A stretch of 5,475 bases of DNA. It comes from Actinomycetota bacterium (lineage in GTDB: Bacteria; Actinomycetota; Acidimicrobiia; Acidimicrobiales; Ilumatobacteraceae). Location of the stretch: assembly GCA_009705435.1 (NCBI GenBank), contig WLTJ01000128.1, forward strand, positions 1-5,475, written 5' to 3'. The translations under genes and the position numbers were made by a program. The notes under the pieces were generated by a model, which was not told the origin of the DNA, searched no databases, and worked only from the letters and a program-made list of their open reading frames with translations. This document shows, in pieces, positions 1 to 5,148 of the stretch (positions are counted from its first letter, which is position 1; every line of letters begins with the position of its first letter).

Positions 1-1134
1 ATTGAACGGAACGCATGTCCTGGCGAGGGAGCCTGTGGCGGAATGTTCACGGCTAATACGATGTCGTCGATTGGCGAAGCACTCGGATTGTCCTTGCCGG
101 GTTCGGCATCGGCTCCAGCTATAGACCCGCGTCGCGAAGATGATGCACGACGCGCCGGCGAAGCAGTTGTCAACATGTTGCGTCTGGGTATTCGCCCCAG
201 CGATATTCTCACGAAGAAAGCATTTGAAAACGCCATTGCATTAGCCAATGCCTTGGGTGGCAGCACGAATGCCGTGTTACATCTTTTGGCCATTGCTCAC
301 GAAGCAAGAGTTGAATTGGATCTTGACGATTTCAATCGCATTGCCGCTCGCGTGCCACATATTGCTGACATGAAGCCAGGTGGACAATTTCACATGACCG
401 ATCTTGATCGCGTTGGTGGCGTGCCAGTCGTACTGAAGCATTTGTTGGACGCTGGTTTATTGCACGGCGATGTCATGACCTGTACCGGTAAGACAATGGC
501 TGAAAACTTGGCGGAGATCAATCCACCTCAACCAGATGGTGTCGTCGTGCATCCATTGAGCCAACCCATCAACGCCGAAGGCGGATTGTTGATTTTGCGT
601 GGCTCACTGGCACCCAAGGGCAGCGTGGTTAAGGTCGCCGGACTTTCACAAGAGCAGCGTTTGTTTGAAGGAACGGCGCGCGTTTTTGACGATGAAGATG
701 GTGCCATGGTGGCGATTATGAATGGAGAAATTCAACCCAATACGGTCTTGGTGATTCGCTATGAGGGACCAAAGGGTGGACCTGGTATGCGTGAAATGTT
801 GGCTATCACCGGCGCAATGAAAGGCGCCGGTCGTGGGTACGACTGCGCTTTGATAACCGATGGTCGCTTCAGCGGTGGCACATGGGGATTCTGTATTGGT
901 CATGTGGCTCCTGAGGCCGTTGATGGTGGACCTATCGCCTTTGTGCGAGATGGTGACAAGATCAAAGTTGACGTAGCCAACTTGAGCCTTGATCTTTTGG
1001 TGGACGAAGCGGAAATGAATCGCCGACGTCAAGGTTGGCAACCGAATCCGCCGCGTTATACGAGTGGCGTGTTGGGTAAATATGCGCGCTTGGCACAAGG
1101 TGCCGAAAAGGGCGCTATTACAAACCTGCTCTAA
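1..1134 (+). CDS. ilvD: Dihydroxy-acid dehydratase, C-terminal part (5' truncated by window edge)
   Basis: This is the C-terminal 377 residues of IlvD, the iron-sulfur enzyme that dehydrates 2,3-dihydroxy-3-methylbutanoate and its methylpentanoate homologue to 2-oxo acids in valine, leucine and isoleucine synthesis (cytoplasmic). The frame is open from base 1, so about 180 N-terminal residues, including the other cluster cysteines, lie outside the window. Seen in the sequence: NACPGEGACGGMFTANTM at visible residues 4-21, with the expected cluster-binding Cys at residue 12 (codon 34-36); ALGGSTNAVLHLL near residues 84-96; YEGPKGGPGMREML near 254-267; and DGRFSGGT near 287-294, whose Ser291 (codon 871-873) matches the family's proposed catalytic serine. 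The C-terminus RYTSGVLGKYARLA is typical. The ATG at 43 is internal, not the start. No frameshift or premature stop is visible. The ACPGxGACGG form resembles actinobacterial enzymes rather than the E. coli SCSGM form. After FSGGT the residue is Trp, where I would expect His, Thr or Arg. The stop overlaps the converging DUF3054 gene by 4 bp. Confidence 0.97.
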   Translation: MERNACPGEGACGGMFTANTMSSIGEALGLSLPGSASAPAIDPRREDDARRAGEAVVNMLRLGIRPSDILTKKAFENAIALANALGGSTNAVLHLLAIAHEARVELDLDDFNRIAARVPHIADMKPGGQFHMTDLDRVGGVPVVLKHLLDAGLLHGDVMTCTGKTMAENLAEINPPQPDGVVVHPLSQPINAEGGLLILRGSLAPKGSVVKVAGLSQEQRLFEGTARVFDDEDGAMVAIMNGEIQPNTVLVIRYEGPKGGPGMREMLAITGAMKGAGRGYDCALITDGRFSGGTWGFCIGHVAPEAVDGGPIAFVRDGDKIKVDVANLSLDLLVDEAEMNRRRQGWQPNPPRYTSGVLGKYARLAQGAEKGAITNLL

Positions 1135-1499
1135 TTCGAACGAGCGAGACGTGTTCGTGCAAGTAGGCGCCAACCATTGAAGAAGGTACCTAAGAATACG
1201 GTGGCGACGATGATGAAGGCTGTGGCCGTTCCATCATCAAAGACAATTTTGCGTAACACCATGCCAAGAACAATCGTGGTCAGCGAAATGAGCACTCCAC
1301 TCTTTTGGCTGAGCGGTTCTTTCCACGCGCGGGCGATCACCCATCCAGCAAGAAGTGCTAACAAAAATGGTGCCGCCACACGAAAAATTCCTGACGCTGC
1401 CTCGCCTTCATCATGATTCTTGCGCCCGATGGCGACAAAGATCACGATGCTCGCAGCATCGGCAACTGCGGACCACAAAATCATTTTGGATTTATTCAT
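1131..1499 (-). CDS. DUF3054 family four-helix membrane protein
   Basis: A 122-residue integral membrane protein matching the DUF3054 pattern, a family with no assigned function. Four hydrophobic segments are visible at about residues 7-24, 39-57, 68-86 and 92-111. Family-like motifs are GRKNHDEG after helix 1 (25-32), APFLLALLAGWVIARAW in helix 2 and GTATAFIIVATVFLGTFFNGWR in and before helix 4 (90-111; named by its ends GTATAF and NGWR). The tail RLLARTRLARSN is basic, which by the positive-inside rule suggests a cytoplasmic C-terminus. The ATG start overlaps the TGA of the upstream molybdopterin oxidoreductase as ATGA. A good ribosome site (AAAAGG, 7 nt spacer) precedes it, so this start is well supported and translational coupling is likely. 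The TAG stop at 1131-1133 overlaps the end of ilvD on the other strand. It could be a membrane partner of the upstream redox enzyme, but it has no haem- or quinone-binding motif that I can point to; that role is only a guess from position. Confidence 0.88.
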   Translation of the reverse strand: MNKSKMILWSAVADAASIVIFVAIGRKNHDEGEAASGIFRVAAPFLLALLAGWVIARAWKEPLSQKSGVLISLTTIVLGMVLRKIVFDDGTATAFIIVATVFLGTFFNGWRLLARTRLARSN

Positions 1500-3763
1500 G
1501 ATGAGACCTTTTCAATAGTGACGATGGCGTTGTAGTCAGGAATACGGCTGGCATCTTGATTGAGTCCGGCTTCAATGAGTACGTTGCCCTCGGGCCAATG
1601 TACCTGCAGTGAACGCGACGGAAGGTTCACCAATTTGGCGGTCGAGAGCATTGAACCCACCGAACTCGTCAGGCGCAAGGCATCACCTTCGCTCACGCCG
1701 AGAGCAGCAGCATCGCGATGATCAATGTAGACAGCATCGCGTGTCGCTCCGGTGAGGGGATCCACTTCATTAAAAATCATTGAGTTGAACTGTTTACCGC
1801 GCCGTGTCGACAAGAAAAATGCACCTTCGCTCAGTAGTGGAGGAGCGACATTGAGTGAACTAAAACGAGCCCGACCGTTGGGCATCGGGAAGTTTCCATC
1901 GGCACATAAATGTCGACCCCCGTATTGCACTTCATCATGAACTTTGGAGAGGTTTTCAATGCCCGCATACATCGGGACAATGCGGGCGATTTCAGCGCGC
2001 AGGGCTTGGTTATCGGCCCAATCAAAGTGTGGAGCCAATGACGGATTCATGCGCATCGCGATATCAGAAAAGATTCGCCATTCACTACGAGCTTCGCCTG
2101 GGGGAGAAACAATTTCTGGGCTGAAAGCGATACGTCGTTCAGTGGTCGTGCTAGTTCCACCACCCTCTTGTTCGTAGCGCGTGGCCGCTGGCAACAAGAT
2201 CACGTCGTCGCCATCAATAAACATTTGCGAGGTCAAGACAATGTCTTGGTGAACGCGCAAGGGCACACGAGCCAAAGCGGCTTCAACGCGAACGGGATCA
2301 GGCATTATTTCCACAAAGTTGGAGCCGTCCAAGAATAAAACATCAAGTTGATCGTGCTCGGCTGCCAAGACCATTTCAGGTGCAGTCAGGCCCGACTGAG
2401 CAGGGACATTGAAACCCCACTGCTCTGATAATTCGCGAGCGGATTCGGCAGTAACGGTGACACCACCAGGAAATGCGGTTGAGTAAGCACCCATCTCGGC
2501 TCCACCTTGCACACCTGAGTGTCCGCGAATGGGCATCAATCCTGCGCCGTCGCGTCCCACATTGCCGCGTGCCAGAGCGACATTGACGATCGCCTGTACT
2601 CCTTCAACACCATGTCGATGTTGAGTGATGCCCATACTCCAAATCAAAATGGCGTGGCGCGAGGTGGCGTACATTTCGGCGAGTGCAGCGAGCGTTGAGT
2701 GATCAATGCCGGCATCTATCAGTAACTGGGTGAGGTCTAAGGTCGCCAGATGAGTCACTAACTCGTCCCAACCTGATGTGTGTGCTGCAATGAACGCGTG
2801 ATCAATGGCGTCCCGCTCAATCAAAACTTTGAGCAATGCATTTGCCAGAGCCACGTCACCTTCAGGACGCACAGGAATGTGAAGGTCGCACAATTTGGTA
2901 CCGAACAAAAATGACTCCGCCTTAGAGGGGACCCAATACCGCTCCAGACCAGGTTCGAGATAGGGGTTGATAACAACGACCTTGGTCCCGTTCTTCTTGG
3001 CTTCATATAAATATTTGGTGAAGACAGGTTGGTTGTTGGCAACATTGGCGCCCCACAAAATAATGAGGTCGGTCTCTAAGACATCTTGCAAACTGCAGGT
3101 ACTGGCAGCCACTCCGATGGTGGCTTTGAGACCAATTGTGGATGGTGCGTGGCATGTGCGGGCTGCAGAATCAATGTTGGCGATACCCATAGCGCGGGCC
3201 GCCTTGCCAGCGGTGTAATAGACCTCGTTGGTCAGTCCACGACTCGTGAGATAAATCGCTGAGCGGTCCCCGCCAGCAGCGCGAATACCGAGACCAACTG
3301 CGTCAAGGGCTTCATCCCACGAAATACGAGTGAAACCTTTCTCGCCGCGACGTCGACGCATCGGATACGCCAGGCGGCCCATCTCGCGCAACTCGGTGCT
3401 CGTACGGTTGCGTAGCCATGTGACATCACTCAGAACGGAATGATCAAATGCTGGAGCGCAATTCACCTCAAGTAATTTCAGCCGTGTCGTGCACAGGTGA
3501 ATGCCGTCCAACGTCCAATCGTGAAATCCTGCCACGCCGAGGGCACATCCATCACAGACACCTTCGTTGAGTATCTTCCACGCCTTTTTTGGTGTTCGAC
3601 GGATGCTTACAGCAACGTGGAGCATCTCGCTGAGATGATTGGGCTTGGTGTGGCCTATCCCGTTAGGCGACAGGCTGACCCAAGACTTTGGATTCCAGAG
3701 GCGACGCGCCACCGGAGAATCACAACTCTTCGTAGTACTCGCGACCGAGGTGGGTGATGACAT
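1496..3763 (-). CDS. YdeP/FdhA-like molybdopterin oxidoreductase alpha subunit
   Basis: A protein of about 755 residues (numbered from the ATG at 3763) of the molybdopterin oxidoreductase superfamily. It is closest to the 'oxidoreductase alpha (molybdopterin) subunit' family that includes E. coli YdeP (about 759 aa, linked to acid resistance, substrate unknown). The N-terminal cluster region has GVCDGCALG (Cys70, Cys73), then DWTLDGIHLC (Cys91), a family signature that differs from the CxxCxxxC spacing of classical formate dehydrogenases. Next come the molybdopterin region with FTRISWDEALD (about 144-154) and ARTCHAPSTIGL (about 201-212). Cys204 there is the likely Mo ligand, in the place of selenocysteine or cysteine in FdhF. 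GHSGVQGGAEMG lies near 414-425, and the C-terminal dinucleotide-binding domain runs from about 645 (STRRGKQFNSM) to the end. No Tat signal is visible, so it is probably cytoplasmic. The reading frame extends to a GTG at 3769. The ATG at 3763 is preferred, with weak ribosome-site support; a GTG at 3712, just after the ino1 stop, is a real alternative. It overlaps ino1 upstream and DUF3054 downstream. The electron acceptor and substrate cannot be read from the sequence. Confidence 0.93.
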   Translation of the reverse strand: MSSPTSVASTTKSCDSPVARRLWNPKSWVSLSPNGIGHTKPNHLSEMLHVAVSIRRTPKKAWKILNEGVCDGCALGVAGFHDWTLDGIHLCTTRLKLLEVNCAPAFDHSVLSDVTWLRNRTSTELREMGRLAYPMRRRRGEKGFTRISWDEALDAVGLGIRAAGGDRSAIYLTSRGLTNEVYYTAGKAARAMGIANIDSAARTCHAPSTIGLKATIGVAASTCSLQDVLETDLIILWGANVANNQPVFTKYLYEAKKNGTKVVVINPYLEPGLERYWVPSKAESFLFGTKLCDLHIPVRPEGDVALANALLKVLIERDAIDHAFIAAHTSGWDELVTHLATLDLTQLLIDAGIDHSTLAALAEMYATSRHAILIWSMGITQHRHGVEGVQAIVNVALARGNVGRDGAGLMPIRGHSGVQGGAEMGAYSTAFPGGVTVTAESARELSEQWGFNVPAQSGLTAPEMVLAAEHDQLDVLFLDGSNFVEIMPDPVRVEAALARVPLRVHQDIVLTSQMFIDGDDVILLPAATRYEQEGGGTSTTTERRIAFSPEIVSPPGEARSEWRIFSDIAMRMNPSLAPHFDWADNQALRAEIARIVPMYAGIENLSKVHDEVQYGGRHLCADGNFPMPNGRARFSSLNVAPPLLSEGAFFLSTRRGKQFNSMIFNEVDPLTGATRDAVYIDHRDAAALGVSEGDALRLTSSVGSMLSTAKLVNLPSRSLQVHWPEGNVLIEAGLNQDASRIPDYNAIVTIEKVSS
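1507..1512 (-). promoter_or_regulatory. Shine-Dalgarno AAAAGG for the DUF3054 gene
   Basis: Read on the minus strand, AAAAGG lies 7 nt upstream of the ATG at 1499, inside the last codons of the molybdopterin oxidoreductase gene. Together with the ATGA stop/start overlap it fixes this start and suggests coupled translation of the two proteins. Confidence 0.6.
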
Positions 3764-5048
3764 CTTCACCCATCATCCAACGCAAGGTGTTCTTCAACTT
3801 TGTTAGCTGAATAAATAAGTCGTGCTCGGGGTACAAGCCAGGTGCAACCTGTGGGCTCTTGTAATAGAAACTCAGCCACTCTTGAATGCCGCCCATACCT
3901 GCGCGCTGTGCGAGATCGCTGAACAAGATCAGGTCAAGTGCCAAAGGCGCAGCCAAGATTGAGTCACGGCACAAGAAGTTCACTTTGATCTGCATTGGGT
4001 AACCCAACCAGCCAGTGATGTCGATATTGTCCCAGCCCTCTTTGGCGTCTCCGCGGGGTGGGTAATAGTTGATCGACACCTTGTGGAAGACATCACCGTA
4101 AAGATCTGGGTACTTGGCGGGCTGCAAGATATCTTCAAGCACTCCGAGTTTCGATTCTTCTTTAGTCTTAAAGTTTTCTGGAGCATCAAGAACTTCTCCG
4201 TCACGGTTGCCGAGAATGTTGGTGCTGTACCAACCAGACAATCCGAGCATGCGGGCCTTGAGCATTGGCGCCAAAACTGTTTTCATTAAGGTCTGACCAG
4301 TTTTGAAGTCCTTGCCGGAAATCGGAATGTTCTGATCGGTTGAGAATTGACGCAATGCAGGAGTATCTACTGACAAGTTCGGAGCACCGTTGTTGAAAGG
4401 TACGCCTTCGAGCAAAGCGGCGTAGGCATACAACTGACATGGCGAAACCATCTCGTCGTTGGCATCAATAGCCTTTTCAAACGCTTCGAGATTCATATGT
4501 GCTGGGCCAGGCTCAATGAAAATTTCTGTGCTGGCACACCAAATCATGACCACGCGGTCGCATTGCTTTTCTTCTTTGAAACGGTTGATGTCTTCGCGAA
4601 TTGCGTTGAGCATGCCACGCTTACTGCTGATCGGCTTGATGTGTTCGCCCTCAAGGTTGCGCGCATACTTGCGTTCAAAGGCAGCTTGCATGGGGCGGAT
4701 GTCGCGCAGCACATCACTGATGGCTTCAATGTGCTTGCCACTCTCAAGAACGCCAGCACGACTGGCAGCGACATAAGCATCATCGGGGTAGACATCCCAG
4801 GCGCCCCAGACAATGTCTTCAAGGGCCGCCAAGGGTACGAAATCTTTGATCAAAGGCGAGCGGTCTTCGGTGCGCTTGCCGAGACGGATGGTGCCCATTT
4901 GTGTGAGCGAACCAATGGGCTTACCGAGGCCGCGCTTGGTGAGTTCGACGCCAGCGATCAGGGTCGAGGCCACAGCACCGAGGCCGACGGTCAGGACACC
5001 GAGGCGACCAGTGGCCGGAAGAACGAGGGGTGATTGGGGAGTAGACAT
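3720..5048 (-). CDS. ino1: Inositol-3-phosphate synthase, long (eukaryote-like) type
   Basis: A 442-residue NAD-dependent cytoplasmic enzyme that cyclises glucose 6-phosphate to myo-inositol 3-phosphate, the entry step to phosphatidylinositol and other inositol compounds. Motifs seen: the dinucleotide-binding loop VGLGAVAST (21-29); IGSLTQMGTIRLGKR (45-59); SGKDFKTGQT (244-253); GWYSTNILGNRDG (272-284); FKTKEESKLG (293-302); RGDAKEGWD (332-340); and RDSILAAPLALDL (361-373). By motif alignment from memory, Lys296, Lys300, Lys336 and Lys417 correspond to the catalytic-site lysines 369, 373, 412 and 489 of yeast Ino1. The protein is longer than mycobacterial Ino1 (about 367 aa) and lacks that protein's GGNMDFLNM-type motif, so it belongs to a different branch. 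The ATG start at 5048 directly follows AAAGGG with no room for normal Shine-Dalgarno spacing. A TAGCCT box 6 nt upstream suggests a leaderless transcript. It is the first gene of the minus-strand group, and its 3' end runs 44 nt into the oxidoreductase reading frame. The sequence is intact. Confidence 0.96.
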   Translation of the reverse strand: MSTPQSPLVLPATGRLGVLTVGLGAVASTLIAGVELTKRGLGKPIGSLTQMGTIRLGKRTEDRSPLIKDFVPLAALEDIVWGAWDVYPDDAYVAASRAGVLESGKHIEAISDVLRDIRPMQAAFERKYARNLEGEHIKPISSKRGMLNAIREDINRFKEEKQCDRVVMIWCASTEIFIEPGPAHMNLEAFEKAIDANDEMVSPCQLYAYAALLEGVPFNNGAPNLSVDTPALRQFSTDQNIPISGKDFKTGQTLMKTVLAPMLKARMLGLSGWYSTNILGNRDGEVLDAPENFKTKEESKLGVLEDILQPAKYPDLYGDVFHKVSINYYPPRGDAKEGWDNIDITGWLGYPMQIKVNFLCRDSILAAPLALDLILFSDLAQRAGMGGIQEWLSFYYKSPQVAPGLYPEHDLFIQLTKLKNTLRWMMGEDVITHLGREYYEEL

Positions 5049-5054
5049 CCCTTT

Positions 5055-5060
5055 AGGCTA
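5055..5060 (-). promoter_or_regulatory. Candidate -10 box TAGCCT for ino1 (leaderless spacing)
   Basis: Read on the minus strand this is TAGCCT, fitting the actinobacterial TAnnnT -10 pattern. Six bases (AAAGGG) separate it from the ino1 ATG at 5048, so transcription would begin at or next to the A of the start codon. That would explain why no properly spaced Shine-Dalgarno sequence precedes this gene. No clear -35 is seen. Confidence 0.45.
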
Positions 5061-5082
5061 CGCGGTCATCGTGTGTCGTAGC
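5057..5082. repeat. 6-bp inverted repeat GCTACG-N14-CGTAGC
   Basis: Perfect 6-bp arms at 5057-5062 and 5077-5082 with a 14-bp spacer. The arms overlap both candidate -10 boxes. Centre-to-centre distance is 20 bp, about two helical turns. It could be an operator for a dimeric regulator, or simply follow from two back-to-back promoters having the same CGTAGC core. Confidence 0.4.
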
Positions 5083-5084
5083 AT
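5079..5084 (+). promoter_or_regulatory. Candidate -10 box TAGCAT for folD
   Basis: TAGCAT fits the TAnnnT pattern and differs from the minus-strand box TAGCCT at one base; the preceding CG is also shared. A transcript starting about 7 nt downstream would begin at the in-frame GTG 5092 (leaderless FolD) or would give a leader of about 57 nt for a start at ATG 5149. No clear -35 is seen. Confidence 0.4.
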
Positions 5085-5133
5085 TACTTCTGTGAATGAT
5101 CTCTCAAGACGCGAAGATGACCCACGTACAAAT

Positions 5134-5140
5134 GGGGGAG
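5134..5140 (+). promoter_or_regulatory. Strong Shine-Dalgarno GGGGGAG for folD ATG 5149
   Basis: GGGGGAG ends 8 nt before the ATG at 5149, near-ideal spacing for ribosome binding. It is the main argument for that start. The same bases would encode the Gly-Gly of a longer FolD N-terminus if translation began at GTG 5092, so it may be coding rather than regulatory. Confidence 0.5.
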
Positions 5141-5148
5141 CGATCCTC

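Larger units (their letters stand above)
5049..5148. promoter_or_regulatory. Divergent ino1/folD control region
   Basis: This 100-bp gap separates the minus-strand ino1 start from the plus-strand folD ATG (only 43 bp if folD starts at GTG 5092). It is the only true intergenic stretch in the window, so promoters for both the ino1 group and folD should lie here or inside the opposite gene. It holds two outward-facing TAnnnT boxes, an inverted repeat joining them and a purine-rich ribosome site for folD. No convincing -35 (TTGACA-like) hexamer is visible at 16-18 bp from either box, so promoter strength cannot be judged. Confidence 0.6.

Noticed and set aside
43..45. ATG at 43 as the start of ilvD
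   Set aside because: The frame is open back to base 1 and the preceding codons encode the conserved NACPGEGACGG motif, so the gene begins outside the window.
1137..1157. Possible terminator hairpin CGAAC...GTTCG after ilvD
   Set aside because: The stem is only 5 bp with an 11-nt loop and no T-run follows; it is also coding sequence for the DUF3054 C-terminus.
646..1173. 175-codon minus-strand open frame opposite ilvD
   Set aside because: It lies wholly antisense to well-conserved ilvD codons and its translation shows no recognisable domain; best read as a shadow.
1496..3763. Calling the oxidoreductase a formate dehydrogenase (fdhF)
   Set aside because: The cluster cysteine spacing and the CDGCALG/DWTLDG signature fit the YdeP-like family, for which formate activity is not established.
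4497..5033. 178-codon plus-strand open frame opposite ino1
   Set aside because: The opposite strand encodes unmistakable Ino1 motifs throughout, and this product resembles no family I know.
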